Below are positions 49,850 through 59,412 of a stretch of 64,000 nt of DNA, piece after piece (the first letter of the stretch is position 1; each line of letters starts with the position of its first letter). The stretch is from Pandoraea terrae (lineage in GTDB: Bacteria; Pseudomonadota; Gammaproteobacteria; Burkholderiales; Burkholderiaceae): positions 124,001 to 188,000 of the forward strand of contig NZ_CABPRZ010000001.1 in the NCBI RefSeq assembly GCF_902459695.1, read 5' to 3'. Below the pieces are notes generated by a model that made no database searches, was not told where the DNA came from, and saw only the letters and a program-made list of their open reading frames with translations. The position numbers and the translations under genes were made by a program.

Positions 49850-51151
49850 ATGAGCCTCACCCCCCTGAACGAAGACCTTGGCGTGCTGCGCTTCATTACT
49901 GCAGGCAGCGTCGACGATGGCAAGAGCACCCTGATCGGCCGCCTGCTGTACGACAGCAAGTCGGTGCTGACCGACCAACTGTCCGCCCTGTCGCGCGCCA
50001 AGCACAAGCGCACGGCCGGTGAAGACATCGACTTCTCCCTGCTGACCGACGGCCTCGAAGCCGAGCGCGAGCAAGGCATCACGATCGACGTGGCCTACCG
50101 TTATTTCGCGACGGCGCGCCGCAAGTTCATCATCGCCGATACGCCGGGACACGAGCAGTACACCCGCAACATGGTGACGGGCGCCTCGACCGCGCATGCG
50201 GCGATCATTCTGGTCGACGCCACGCGCGTGACGGAAGTCGATGGCCAGACCGAACTGCTGGCACAGACGAAGCGCCACAGCGCGATCGTCAAGCTACTTG
50301 GCTTGCAGCACGTGATCGTCGCCATCAACAAGATGGACCTGATCGACTTCAGCGAGGCGCGCTTCAATGCCATCCGCGCGGCGTATCTTGAACTCGCGCA
50401 GCGCCTGGGCCTGCAAGACGTGCGTTTCGTGCCGGTGTCGGCGCTCAAGGGCGACAACATCGTGTTCGCCAGCGAAAAGATGCCCTGGTATCAGGACGAA
50501 CCGCTGCTCGACGTGCTTGAATCGCTGCCCGTGGCCGAGCAAGACGGCGAGCTGCGCTTCCCGGTGCAACTGGTGGCGCGCCAGGACGGCAGCCAGGCCG
50601 ACGACTTCCGCGGCTACATGGGCCGTGTCGAATCGGGCGCGATCCGCGTCGGCCAATCGTTGCGCGTTCTACCGAGCAACCGGAGCGCGACCGTCGCCGA
50701 GATCGTCGGCCCGAGCGGCTTGCTGGATCAGGCGTTCGCCGGCCAGTGCGTGACGGTTCGTCTGGCGGAAGATGTCGACGTCTCGCGCGGCGACACCTTC
50801 GTGTCGACGGAATCGGCGCTGCAGCCGTCGCGCAAGCTGGGCGCGGACGTATGCTGGTTCGACGAGGAACCGCTGTCGCCGCAGCGCAAGTATCTGCTCA
50901 AGCAGGCGACGAGCACGGTGTATGTGCGTGTCGGCAGCGTGGACACGGTGCTGGACGTCACCACGCTGTCTCACGGCACGGACAAGACCACGCTCGCGAT
51001 GAACGACATCGGCGCGGTGCAGCTGAGTCTGCAGAAGCCGCTCGCGGCCGACACTTACGATTCGCATCCGGCGACGGGTTCGTTCGTGCTGATTGACGAG
51101 GCGACGCATCACACCGTCGCTGCGGGCATGATCCGCACGTTGGCGGCGTGA
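49850..51151 (+). CDS. cysN: Sulfate adenylyltransferase subunit 1 (GTPase)
   Basis: 433 residues from ATG 49850. GTPase that drives APS synthesis with CysD. EF-Tu-like motifs: P-loop ITAGSVDDGKSTLIGRLLYD, switch EREQGITIDVAYRYF, G3 DTPGHEQYTRNM, G4 INKMDL. Two beta-barrel domains follow. No CysC APS-kinase extension is present, matching an APS-reducing CysH. It overlaps the next gene by 4 bases (GTGA). Confidence 0.97.
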   Translation: MSLTPLNEDLGVLRFITAGSVDDGKSTLIGRLLYDSKSVLTDQLSALSRAKHKRTAGEDIDFSLLTDGLEAEREQGITIDVAYRYFATARRKFIIADTPGHEQYTRNMVTGASTAHAAIILVDATRVTEVDGQTELLAQTKRHSAIVKLLGLQHVIVAINKMDLIDFSEARFNAIRAAYLELAQRLGLQDVRFVPVSALKGDNIVFASEKMPWYQDEPLLDVLESLPVAEQDGELRFPVQLVARQDGSQADDFRGYMGRVESGAIRVGQSLRVLPSNRSATVAEIVGPSGLLDQAFAGQCVTVRLAEDVDVSRGDTFVSTESALQPSRKLGADVCWFDEEPLSPQRKYLLKQATSTVYVRVGSVDTVLDVTTLSHGTDKTTLAMNDIGAVQLSLQKPLAADTYDSHPATGSFVLIDEATHHTVAAGMIRTLAA

Positions 51152-51912
51152 CGACGGACATGGGCAAGGTCTACCTGATCGGCGCCGGCCCGGGGGCTGC
51201 GGACCTGATCACGGTGCGCGGCGCGCGCTTGCTCGCGATGGCTGACGTCGTGCTGCACGACGCGCTGGTCGAGCCCGAGATGCTCGCGCTCGCGCCGCAA
51301 GCCCGGTTGGTCCCTGCCGGCAAACGCTGCGGCCGGCATTCGAGTGCGCAGCACTTCATCAACAAGCGGCTGGTCGACTACGCCAGGACGCATGGCGTCG
51401 TGGTCCGCCTGAAGGGCGGCGACCCGATGCTTTTCGGCCGTGCGGACGAAGAACTTCGCGCCTGCGAAGCGGCGGGGATCGAAGTGGAAGTGGTGCCCGG
51501 CATCACGGCGGCGCTGGCGAGCGCCGCGTCGCTCAAGCGCTCGCTGACGCTGCGTGGCGTGGCCCGCAGCGTCGCGTTCGCGACACAAAGCCGTGCGGCG
51601 GATTCCGCCGAAATCACGGCGCAAGCATCGGCCGATTCGCTGGTCTACTACATGGGGCGCGACGCGGCGCAGCGCATCGCTTCGGAACTGATTGCCCACG
51701 GCCGCGCCGCTGCGACGCCGGTGGCGATCGTGGAAGCGGCAACAACGCCGCGCGAGCGCAGCGTGCAGCTGACCTTGGGCGACGTTCGCGACGGTCGTGC
51801 GGCCGAGTGGTTCGATGCGGCACAGCCGAGCGTGCTGCTGATCGGCGAGGCCTTCGCCAATGCGCAAGTCAGCACGCCGGCATTGCTGGCACAGGTGCTG
51901 GCAGCAGCGTAG
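51148..51912 (+). CDS. cobA: Uroporphyrinogen-III C-methyltransferase
   Basis: 254 residues from GTG 51148, overlapping cysN. SUMT adds two methyl groups to uroporphyrinogen III, the first step to sirohaem, the cofactor of sulfite reductase. Motifs: VYLIGAGPGAADLITVRG, VRLKGGDPMLFGRADEEL, VVPGITAALASAASL and ADSLVYYMGR. Standing in a sulfate operon, its product should serve sulfite reductase. It lacks the CysG dehydrogenase/chelatase part; the CbiX gene that follows may provide chelation. Confidence 0.95.
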   Translation: MTTDMGKVYLIGAGPGAADLITVRGARLLAMADVVLHDALVEPEMLALAPQARLVPAGKRCGRHSSAQHFINKRLVDYARTHGVVVRLKGGDPMLFGRADEELRACEAAGIEVEVVPGITAALASAASLKRSLTLRGVARSVAFATQSRAADSAEITAQASADSLVYYMGRDAAQRIASELIAHGRAAATPVAIVEAATTPRERSVQLTLGDVRDGRAAEWFDAAQPSVLLIGEAFANAQVSTPALLAQVLAAA

Positions 51913-51954
51913 GCGGTGTGTGGCGCGCGCGACGCGATCCGCGAAGTCATGTTA

Positions 51955-51978
51955 AAAAGCCCGGGAAACCGGGCTTTT
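51955..51978. terminator. Bidirectional terminator between cobA and cbiX
   Basis: AAAAGCCCGG-GAAA-CCGGGCTTTT, perfect 10-bp stem with tetraloop and U-run on both strands, between convergent genes. Confidence 0.9.
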
Positions 51979-52018
51979 GTTCCTGAGGGCGGGACATGTC
52001 GCGTGACGCGGCGTGCGC

Positions 52019-52396
52019 CTAGGCCCTGCCCAGCATGCGCAGACAGTAGGCGGCGAGCGCGTCGAGCACGTCATCGTCTTCGCCGACAGCCGTGGCGGAA
52101 CGAATGGCAACCCCTGGATGGGCGGCCTGACACTGCGCAACGATGGCCGGCAAGTCGCGCCGCACATGGCCGCCCTGACCAAAGAAGACCGGGATGATCG
52201 TGACATCCGTGCAGCCGGCGCTGGCCAGCTCGGCGACGGCGTCGGGCAAGTTTGGCGTCATCAGATCGAGAAACGCGAGCCGCACGTGCGCATCCGGGCG
52301 TTGTTGGGCGACGCGTTCGCGAAGCCGCTCGAACGGTTCGGCCCAGCGCGCATCGCGCGCGCCATGTCCAAACAGGATCAGGCCAGGCGTGCCCAT
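52019..52396 (-). CDS. CbiX/SirB-type chelatase
   Basis: 125 residues from ATG 52396, sharing a base with the lptG stop (TGATG). Small single-domain sirohydrochlorin chelatase: metal-binding His in LILFGHGARDARWAEPFERL and the second half VTIIPVFFGQGGHVRRDLPA with another His. Small CbiX proteins insert Co or Fe into sirohydrochlorin. Adjacent cobA suggests the iron form for sirohaem (inference). It is on the opposite strand from the cys genes and cotranscribed with lptFG, as often in Burkholderiaceae. Confidence 0.9.
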   Translation of the reverse strand: MGTPGLILFGHGARDARWAEPFERLRERVAQQRPDAHVRLAFLDLMTPNLPDAVAELASAGCTDVTIIPVFFGQGGHVRRDLPAIVAQCQAAHPGVAIRSATAVGEDDDVLDALAAYCLRMLGRA

Positions 52397-53538
52397 CAAT
52401 GCTTGTCCACCCAGCGCAGCGCCACGATCGCGAGAACCAGGTAAAGCGCGGAAGGCAGGGCTGCAGTGAACCACCCCGGCCAGGTGTTGAGCAGCCCGAG
52501 ATGCGAGAACAGGCTGTTGAGCAGCTGGAAGCTCATGCCGAGCATGATGCCGCCGAATACCTTCAGCCCGATGGCGCCGGCCCGCGCATGCAGATACGCG
52601 AACGGCAGCGCCAGCGCCATCATCACGAACACTGCGAACGGATACAGAATCTTCTGCCACAGGGCCAGCGAGTAACGATCCGTGTTCTGCTGGTTTTCCT
52701 TCAAGTGGCCGATGTATTTGTAGAGGCTGTAGATCGCCATGTTGTCGGGCTGCACCATCAGTACCGACAGGATCTGGGGCGTCAGTTCCGACTTCATGCG
52801 GACGTCGTCAATATGGACCTGCTTCGATTCGACCACGGCGCGCAAGGGATCGGGCTTGGCGGAACCGGCGGCGGGTGCGGCCTGGAAACGCGTCTCCGAG
52901 ACGTTCGTCAAACGCCAGTAGTTCGGCTGTTCGAACCGGCCGTCCGCCGCCAGGCGCACGCTGTCGAGCCGGAAATTGGCATCGAACTCATAGATGCGGA
53001 CGTTGGCGATCGAGTTATCGGGATTGAGCGTGCCGACGTTGATGAAGCGCGTGATCCGGCTGTCGTCCTGACCGAGCGTGTCCTTGACCCAGACGCCCGA
53101 ACGGAAGCCGGACGACACCGAATTGCCAAGCGCCTCCAGGCGAATCTGCTGCGCCAGTTGCTGGGCGTGCGGCGCGACCAGTTCGCCGATCATGAATGTC
53201 AGGATCACCAGCGGCAAGCCGATCTTCAGCAGCGAGCGCAGCGCCCGCATCGTGGCGAGGCCCGAGACGCGGAAAATGGTGAATTCCGAATTGCCGGCCA
53301 GTTGGGCGCAAACGTAGATCGCCGAGATCAGGGTGGCGACCGGAATGATTTCGTACATCCGCTGTGGTGCGAACAGCATCACGTAGAGCAGCGCGTGCTG
53401 GAACTTGTAGCCGCCGCGCCCCACGTCGCCGAGCTCGCCGACCAGATCGAAGAACACGAACAGGCCCACAAAGGCGAGCAGGATGAAAATGAAGGCCAGG
53501 TAGATCTGGCGCGCGAAATAGCGTTCGTAGATCCGCAT
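52396..53538 (-). CDS. lptG: LPS export permease LptG
   Basis: 380 residues. With LptF and the ATPase LptB it extracts lipopolysaccharide from the inner membrane and passes it to LptC. N-terminal MRIYERYFARQIYLAFIFIL, the family fold with six membrane helices and a central beta-jellyroll periplasmic domain (about residues 100-275). The C-terminal helices (LYPFAVFVMMALALPFAYLH) are also typical. It starts immediately after the lptF stop, with no gap. Confidence 0.95.
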   Translation of the reverse strand: MRIYERYFARQIYLAFIFILLAFVGLFVFFDLVGELGDVGRGGYKFQHALLYVMLFAPQRMYEIIPVATLISAIYVCAQLAGNSEFTIFRVSGLATMRALRSLLKIGLPLVILTFMIGELVAPHAQQLAQQIRLEALGNSVSSGFRSGVWVKDTLGQDDSRITRFINVGTLNPDNSIANVRIYEFDANFRLDSVRLAADGRFEQPNYWRLTNVSETRFQAAPAAGSAKPDPLRAVVESKQVHIDDVRMKSELTPQILSVLMVQPDNMAIYSLYKYIGHLKENQQNTDRYSLALWQKILYPFAVFVMMALALPFAYLHARAGAIGLKVFGGIMLGMSFQLLNSLFSHLGLLNTWPGWFTAALPSALYLVLAIVALRWVDKH

Positions 53539-54663
53539 TCAGCGCGCTCCCTTGGCGCCGCGGCCGAACAGGCTGCCCACACGCAAGCGGCCGCTGAACA
53601 GGCCGCGGAAGCGCACGCGCCGCAGATACAGCAGCACGATCACCCCGCAGGCGATGACATGTAACAGCCAGACGCCGATGGCAAGCGGCAAGCGTTCCTG
53701 CGCCACCCACGCCTGCGACAGGCTCAACAGATTCGTGTAGGAGAGATAGATCAGCACGGCCATGATCAGATTGACCGTGCGGCCATGGCGCGGATTCTGA
53801 TAGGCCAGCGGGATCGCCAGCAGCACCAGATTGAGCGCCAGGATCGGCAGGCCGAAGCGCCAGACGATTTCGCCCTGGAAGATGGGCGTCATTTCGCGGA
53901 ACAGGGTGGCGGTCGGCACGCCCTTCGTCGGCGCGTTCTCGGCGTTGCTCACGGGTTTGTTGTCGATCTTCACGCCGTAGCGTTCGAACTCCATGACGCG
54001 GTAGTCGGGCTTGCCGGGTTCGCCGTCATATCGGCGGCCCTTTTCCAGCACGATATAACGGTCGCCATCGGGCGCCGATTCGATGCGGCCCTCCTTGGAG
54101 ACGACCACGTTGACCTTGCCGCTCTCGGTGCCGGACACGAACACGTTGTGCACGTGCGTAGCGTCGGCCGACACGCCTTCGACAAAGAAGACGCGATGAT
54201 TGCCCGCAGACTCGCGAAACTGGCCGGGGGCGATCATCGAGACGTCGTCGCGCTGGGCGAAACGTTGCTGGAGCAGGTCGATCTGCTGATTGGCCCACGG
54301 CCACGCGACCAGTGCGCAAAATGCGATCACCGCAATGAACGGCGCCGAAAATCGCAACACCGGGCGAATGAAATCGGTGATCGACAGGCCCGAAGCGAAC
54401 CAGACGACCATCTCGGAGTCCCTGTACCAGCGCGTCAGCACAAACAGGATCGAGACGAACAGGGTGACGATCAGGATGACGGCGAGATAGCCGACCACGG
54501 CGAGGCCGATCAGCACCAGGACGTCGCGCGGGTCGGCACGACCCGAAGCCGCGAAGCCGAGAATGCGGATCATCATGGTGGTGAGCATGACGGTGATCAG
54601 CACCATGAAAACGGCCCCGGCGGTGTAATTCAGCTCGCGCTGCAGGGAACGCTGAAAAATCAT
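53539..54663 (-). CDS. lptF: LPS export permease LptF
   Basis: 374 residues starting [20 protein letters not shown], diagnostic of LptF. Same fold as LptG: helices at both ends, a periplasmic jellyroll in the middle (about 140-270, [20 protein letters not shown]). It forms the heterodimer with LptG. It is divergent from pepA with a 92-base gap, the usual LptF-PepA arrangement in proteobacteria. Confidence 0.96.
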   Translation of the reverse strand: MIFQRSLQRELNYTAGAVFMVLITVMLTTMMIRILGFAASGRADPRDVLVLIGLAVVGYLAVILIVTLFVSILFVLTRWYRDSEMVVWFASGLSITDFIRPVLRFSAPFIAVIAFCALVAWPWANQQIDLLQQRFAQRDDVSMIAPGQFRESAGNHRVFFVEGVSADATHVHNVFVSGTESGKVNVVVSKEGRIESAPDGDRYIVLEKGRRYDGEPGKPDYRVMEFERYGVKIDNKPVSNAENAPTKGVPTATLFREMTPIFQGEIVWRFGLPILALNLVLLAIPLAYQNPRHGRTVNLIMAVLIYLSYTNLLSLSQAWVAQERLPLAIGVWLLHVIACGVIVLLYLRRVRFRGLFSGRLRVGSLFGRGAKGAR

Positions 54664-54755
54664 GTGACGGAGTGTGGATGGCGGTCGCGGTTGGGCGAGC
54701 GCGGAAAAAAGCGGATAATTGCGGCTCGAACGAATTTTATCCGAGGATAAGCGCG

Positions 54756-56285
54756 ATGGACTTTAGCATAAAAGCCTCCGAACCGAGCAAAGGCCTGAAG
54801 ACGGCCGCGGCCGCCGGCGGCGACGCGATCAACGTCAAGACCGATTGTCTCGTGGTTGGCGTGTTCGAACAACAGGCGCTATCGGGCCTCGCCAAACAGC
54901 TTGATACGGCGAGCAAGGGCTTGCTGGGGCGAATGGTAAAGCGCGGCGAGCTCGACGGCAAGCTCGGCAGCACGGTCCTCCTGCACGAAGTCGCCGGCTG
55001 GGGCGCCGCGCGCGTCCTGCTCGTCGGCATGGGCCGCGAAGCGCAACTGAATGCCAAGTCCTTCGCTGAAGCCACGCGCGCCGCTGTGCGCGCACTGATT
55101 ACCACCCGCGCCGCCGATGCCTTCTGGTCGCTGACCGCGACGCCGGTGAGCGGCCGCGACACTGCATGGGCGGTGCGCACGGCGGTGATCGCCCTGCGCG
55201 ATGCCACCTATCGCTTCACGGCGATGAAGAGCAAGGTCGAAGCCCCCGCGCCGGCCCTGCGCAAGGTCGTGCTGACGGTTGCCGCAGACGATGTGAAGGC
55301 CGCCCGGAACGCCGCCCTGCAAGGTGGCGCCATCGCCAACGGCATGGCGCTGACGAAGGATCTGGGCAATCTGCCGGGCAACGTCTGCACGCCCACGTAT
55401 CTGGCCGAGACGGCCAGGAGTCTGGCGAAGGAATTCAAGCTGTCGTCCGAAATCCTCGGGCCGAAGCAGATCGAAGCGCTCAAGATGGGGGCGTTCCTGT
55501 CCGTGTCGCGCGGTTCGGTCGAGCCGCCGCGGTTCATCGTCCTCAAGTACCAGGGCGCGGCCGCCAAGAATGCGCCGATCGTGCTGGTCGGCAAGGGCGT
55601 CACGTTCGACACGGGCGGCATCTCTCTCAAGCCGGGCGAGGGCATGGACGAGATGAAGTACGACATGTGCGGTGCGGGCTCCGTGCTCGGCACCCTGCGC
55701 GCCGTGGCGGAAATGGGACTGAAGCTCAATGTCATCGCCATCGTCCCCGCCACCGAAAACATGCCGAGCGGCCTGGCCACGAAGCCGGGCGATATCGTCA
55801 CCAGCATGTCGGGCCAGACCATCGAAGTCCTGAACACCGATGCGGAAGGCCGCTTGATCCTGTGCGATGCGCTGACTTACGCCGAGCGTTTCAAGCCGGC
55901 TGCCGTCATCGACGTGGCCACGCTCACCGGCGCGTGCATCATCGCGCTCGGGCACATCAACTCGGGCCTGTTCTCGAAAAGCGATGTCCTGGCCGACCAA
56001 CTGCTCGCTGCCGGCCGCCTGGCGGGCGACACGGCGTGGCGTCTGCCCGTCGAGGACGAATACCAGGAACAGCTCAAGTCGAACTTCGCCGACGTCGCGA
56101 ACATCGGCGGACGTCCGGCCGGCAGCGTGACGGCCGCGTGCTTCCTCGCGCGCTTTACCGAGAAATACGAATGGGCCCACCTGGATGTCGCGGGCACGGC
56201 CTGGAAGAGCGGTGCGGCCAAGGGAGCGACGGGCCGTCCGGTGCCGCTGCTGACGCAGTTCCTGATCGATCGCGAAGCCCGGTGA
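54756..56285 (+). CDS. pepA: Leucyl aminopeptidase (PepA)
   Basis: 509 residues from ATG 54756. M17 peptidase that removes N-terminal residues in the cytoplasm. The N-terminal macro-like domain (about 1-170) is followed by the catalytic part: [20 protein letters not shown] with metal-binding Lys/Asp, [20 protein letters not shown] and the signature [20 protein letters not shown]. PepA can also bind DNA at Xer sites in enterics. It overlaps holC by 4 bases. Confidence 0.97.
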   Translation: MDFSIKASEPSKGLKTAAAAGGDAINVKTDCLVVGVFEQQALSGLAKQLDTASKGLLGRMVKRGELDGKLGSTVLLHEVAGWGAARVLLVGMGREAQLNAKSFAEATRAAVRALITTRAADAFWSLTATPVSGRDTAWAVRTAVIALRDATYRFTAMKSKVEAPAPALRKVVLTVAADDVKAARNAALQGGAIANGMALTKDLGNLPGNVCTPTYLAETARSLAKEFKLSSEILGPKQIEALKMGAFLSVSRGSVEPPRFIVLKYQGAAAKNAPIVLVGKGVTFDTGGISLKPGEGMDEMKYDMCGAGSVLGTLRAVAEMGLKLNVIAIVPATENMPSGLATKPGDIVTSMSGQTIEVLNTDAEGRLILCDALTYAERFKPAAVIDVATLTGACIIALGHINSGLFSKSDVLADQLLAAGRLAGDTAWRLPVEDEYQEQLKSNFADVANIGGRPAGSVTAACFLARFTEKYEWAHLDVAGTAWKSGAAKGATGRPVPLLTQFLIDREAR

Positions 56286-56698
56286 CACGCGTCGACTTCC
56301 ACACCCATGTCGCGGACCGGCTGGCCTACGCCTGCCGGCTCGCGCGCAAGGTCTACCTGAGCGGCCAGAGGCTGGTCGTGGTAGCCGAGCCGGATCTGCT
56401 GCGGGAGTTCGATCAGGCGCTCTGGACTTTTGCGCCGCTCGAGTTCGTGCCGCATTGCATGAATGGCGATGCGGTTGCGGCGCAGTCGCCGGTCCTGCTG
56501 GCGGGGCCGGACGACGAGGCGCAGCATCATCAGGTGCTGCTCAACCTCGGCGTGTCGGTGCCGACGCATTTTGCGCGCTTCGAGCGGGTGCTGGAGGTGG
56601 TCGGCGAGACGCCGGAGCAGTTGGCCGGCGCGCGCGAGCGCTACCGCTTCTACCGTGACCGGGGCTACACGCTCAACAACTACGACCAACGCGCATGA
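56282..56698 (+). CDS. holC: DNA polymerase III chi subunit
   Basis: 138 residues from GTG 56282, overlapping the pepA stop by 4 bases (GTGA). Chi links the clamp loader to single-strand-binding protein. Family features: [60 protein letters not shown] and a C-terminal [16 protein letters not shown]. Its place after pepA is conserved widely. Confidence 0.95.
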   Translation: MTRVDFHTHVADRLAYACRLARKVYLSGQRLVVVAEPDLLREFDQALWTFAPLEFVPHCMNGDAVAAQSPVLLAGPDDEAQHHQVLLNLGVSVPTHFARFERVLEVVGETPEQLAGARERYRFYRDRGYTLNNYDQRA

Positions 56699-57030
56699 CA
56701 TCGACTCCCGACGGCGAACGCGCCGACCCTGGCATTCCGACGTTGACGGAAGTGCTCTCGCCGGGCGCAGTCCCGCCGGCGGCGCCGCCGGCCGAGGGTG
56801 TTCCGTCCGACATCGCAGGGCTGGCCGAGCGCGTCAGCGCCCGCTTGACGCTGCAACTGGCGGACGACATCACGACGCTGGTGGAGCGGCGCTGCCACGA
56901 CGCCCTGATCGATCAGATCGCATGGCTCGTCCAGTTCATCGGCAAGCAGGTCGCCGATGAACTCGAGCAGCAACTGCCCTCGCGCATCCGTCAGGCGATC
57001 CTTGACGAGATGGCGCGCGGGTCGCGCTGA
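56695..57030 (+). CDS. DUF2486-type protein
   Basis: 111 residues, overlapping holC by 4 bases (ATGA). A low-complexity Pro/Ala N-terminus (AVPPAAPPAEGVPS) is followed by a helical part LAERVSARLTLQLADDITTL and LVQFIGKQVADELEQQLPSR. Found in Burkholderiaceae right after holC; function unknown. Possibly a partner of the replisome subunit, but only gene order supports this. Confidence 0.8.
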   Translation: MTSTPDGERADPGIPTLTEVLSPGAVPPAAPPAEGVPSDIAGLAERVSARLTLQLADDITTLVERRCHDALIDQIAWLVQFIGKQVADELEQQLPSRIRQAILDEMARGSR

Positions 57031-57059
57031 ACGCGCGCCTGCGCGTTTTCCGTCAGACG

Positions 57060-57446
57060 CTACTTCGTCAGGCTGAGGACCCAGAGGGCGAGCTGCGACG
57101 CCTCGCCGGGGTCCAGTTGCGGATTGGCCGGCATCGGGATCGTCCCCCAAATTCCGCTGCTTCCGCTGACGATCGCCCGCGCGAGTTGGTCCGGCGCTTC
57201 ATTCTGCCCCGCGTATCGGCGTGCGATGTCGCGAAACGACGGCGCAAGCACACGGCGATCGGTGGCGTGACAGGTCAGGCAATTGCGTTGTTGCGCGAGG
57301 GTTTGCAGCGCCTGGGCGCTTTGCGCGGCCGCCGGGAGCGAGACGCCAGCCGGGAGGCCGGCGGCAAGGAACCACAATGCCCTGGCAACGCGCCCGGCGC
57401 GACGCCGGGGCAAGACGCTGTCGACGTGGCTGGTTGACGCTTTCAT
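57060..57446 (-). CDS. Small c-type cytochrome
   Basis: 128 residues with a signal peptide (core ALWFLAAGLPAGVSLPAAAQ). One haem site CLTCH (C56, C59, H60) and Met axial ligand in TIPMPANPQL near residue 104 mark a class I cytochrome c, close to cytochrome c-552/c551. It is periplasmic and carries electrons to an oxidase or peroxidase. Convergent with the DUF2486 gene; probably monocistronic. Confidence 0.92.
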   Translation of the reverse strand: MKASTSHVDSVLPRRRAGRVARALWFLAAGLPAGVSLPAAAQSAQALQTLAQQRNCLTCHATDRRVLAPSFRDIARRYAGQNEAPDQLARAIVSGSSGIWGTIPMPANPQLDPGEASQLALWVLSLTK

Positions 57447-57608
57447 TCGACACTCCCCGAGTTGAATGGCCGCGATGCGCGTTTGATGCCCAGTTGTCCG
57501 TGTTATCTATTCGGGGCAGACGCTGCATCGCCGGGCCATTATACGGGCAGCCGCTTTGCGCGGCCGCCCTCCCGGGACGTGCGAAGGTGCGGGGGCGATC
57601 AGCCCCGA

Positions 57609-59282
57609 TCAGCCGGTCACCGCGCCCTTGTTGGCCGGCAGCGCCAGCGCGGCGTACTTGGCCAGCACACCGCGCGTGTAACGCGGTGTCGGTTTCTTCC
57701 ACGCGGCCTTGCGGCGCGCCAGTTCGTCGTCGGCCACGTTCAGTTGCAACAGCAGCTTGTGCGCGTCGATCGTGATGGAATCGCCTTCCTGGACCAAAGC
57801 GATGGTGCCGCCGACGAACGCTTCCGGCGCGACGTGACCGACCACCATGCCCCAGGTGCCACCCGAGAAACGGCCATCGGTGATGAAGCCGACAGACTCG
57901 CCGAGGCCCTTGCCGATGATCGCCGAGGTCGGCGCCAGCATTTCCGGCATGCCCGGGCCGCCTTGCGGGCCGAGGTAGCGCAGCACGAGGATGTCGCCGG
58001 CCTGGATCTTGTCGGCGAGAATCGCTTCCATGGCGCTTTGCTCGTCGTCGAACACGCGCGCCGGGCCCGTGATGACCGGATTCTTCAGGCCGGTGATCTT
58101 CGCAACCGCGCCATCTTCGGCGAGATTGCCCTTCAGGATCGCCAGATGCCCTTCCTTGTACAGTGCGCGGCTGATCGGGAAGATGACTTCCTGGTCTTCA
58201 CGCGGCACCGACGGCACGTTCGCGAGTTCCTCAGCCATCGTGCGGCCGGTGATCGTCATGCAGTCGCCGTGCAGCAAGCCCGCGTCGAGCAGCAGCTTGA
58301 GCACTTGCGGGATGCCGCCGGCGCGATGCAGATCCGTCGCGACATACTGGCCCGACGGCTTCAGGTTGCAGATGACCGGTACACGGCGGCGGATGCGCTC
58401 GAAATCGTCGATCGTCCATTCCACTTCAGCGGCGTGCGCGATGGCGAGGTAATGCAGCACGGCGTTGGTCGAGCCGCCCGTCGCCATGATCAGCGCCACC
58501 GCGTTTTCGATCGACTTCTTCGTGATGATGTCGCGCGGCTTCAGGTCCTTCTTCACGGCTTCGACGAGCACGCGCGCCGATTCGGCCGCCGAGTCGACCT
58601 TCTCCTGGTCCGGGTTGGCCATCGTTGACGAATACAGCAGCGACATGCCGAGCGCTTCGAACGACGAACTCATGGTGTTGGCGGTATACATGCCGCCGCA
58701 CGAACCCGAGCTCGGGCACGCATTCTTCTCGATGCCCTTGAAGTCCGCTTCGGTCATGCGGCCCGCGGTGAATTCACCCACGGCTTCGAACGACGAAACG
58801 ATCGTCAGGTCCTTGCCCTTCCAGTTGCCCGGCTTGATGGTGCCGCCGTAGACGTAGATGCCCGGCACGTTCATGCGCGCCAGCGCGATCATGCCGCCCG
58901 GCATATTCTTGTCGCAGCCGCCGATGGCAACCACGCCGTCCATCCATTGGCCTTGCACGGCCGTTTCGATACAGTCGGCGATGACCTCGCGCGACACGAG
59001 CGAGTACTTCATGCCTTCCGTGCCCATCGACATGCCGTCCGAGATCGTCGGCGTGCCGAACGTCTGCGCGTTGGCCTGGCTTTCCTTGATGGCGGTGACT
59101 GCGGCGTCCGTCAGGCGTTGCAGGCCGGCATTGCACGGCGTGATGGTCGAATGGCCGTTGGCCACGCCGATCATCGGGTTCTCGAAATCTTCTTCCTTGT
59201 AGCCCAGCGCGTAGTACATCGAGCGATTGGGCGAGCGCGCCACGCCTTGCGTGACGTTGCGTGAGCGGCGGTTGTAGGCCAT
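57609..59282 (-). CDS. ilvD: Dihydroxy-acid dehydratase
   Basis: 557 residues from ATG 59282, with AAGGAG 6 bases upstream. IlvD dehydrates 2,3-dihydroxy-isovalerate and -methylvalerate in valine/isoleucine synthesis and contains a 2Fe-2S or 4Fe-4S cluster. Cluster cysteines lie in [15 protein letters not shown] and [20 protein letters not shown], with a further one in [10 protein letters not shown]. The C-terminal signature [20 protein letters not shown] is complete. It is divergent from a LysR gene, across a perfect palindrome. Confidence 0.97.
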   Translation of the reverse strand: MAYNRRSRNVTQGVARSPNRSMYYALGYKEEDFENPMIGVANGHSTITPCNAGLQRLTDAAVTAIKESQANAQTFGTPTISDGMSMGTEGMKYSLVSREVIADCIETAVQGQWMDGVVAIGGCDKNMPGGMIALARMNVPGIYVYGGTIKPGNWKGKDLTIVSSFEAVGEFTAGRMTEADFKGIEKNACPSSGSCGGMYTANTMSSSFEALGMSLLYSSTMANPDQEKVDSAAESARVLVEAVKKDLKPRDIITKKSIENAVALIMATGGSTNAVLHYLAIAHAAEVEWTIDDFERIRRRVPVICNLKPSGQYVATDLHRAGGIPQVLKLLLDAGLLHGDCMTITGRTMAEELANVPSVPREDQEVIFPISRALYKEGHLAILKGNLAEDGAVAKITGLKNPVITGPARVFDDEQSAMEAILADKIQAGDILVLRYLGPQGGPGMPEMLAPTSAIIGKGLGESVGFITDGRFSGGTWGMVVGHVAPEAFVGGTIALVQEGDSITIDAHKLLLQLNVADDELARRKAAWKKPTPRYTRGVLAKYAALALPANKGAVTG

Positions 59283-59369
59283 GACAATCTCCTTCGTTCC
59301 ATGGGGCGCGCTGCTGGCGGCGCGGCGCGTATTTTCAGGCAAACAAGAATCGTCTTTCCTTATCTGAAT

Positions 59370-59388
59370 GTCAAATATATTATTTGAC
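59370..59388. promoter_or_regulatory. Perfect LysR-type palindrome between ilvD and lysR
   Basis: GTCAAATA-TAT-TATTTGAC: 8-bp exact arms, 3-base spacer, containing T-N11-A, in an AT-rich tract. It is centred about 34 bases before the LysR ATG and about 97 bases before ilvD. Position and shape are those of a LysR recognition site with autoregulation. Confidence 0.75.
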
Positions 59389-59412
59389 TCGTATTAAGTC
59401 GAAAAACATATC

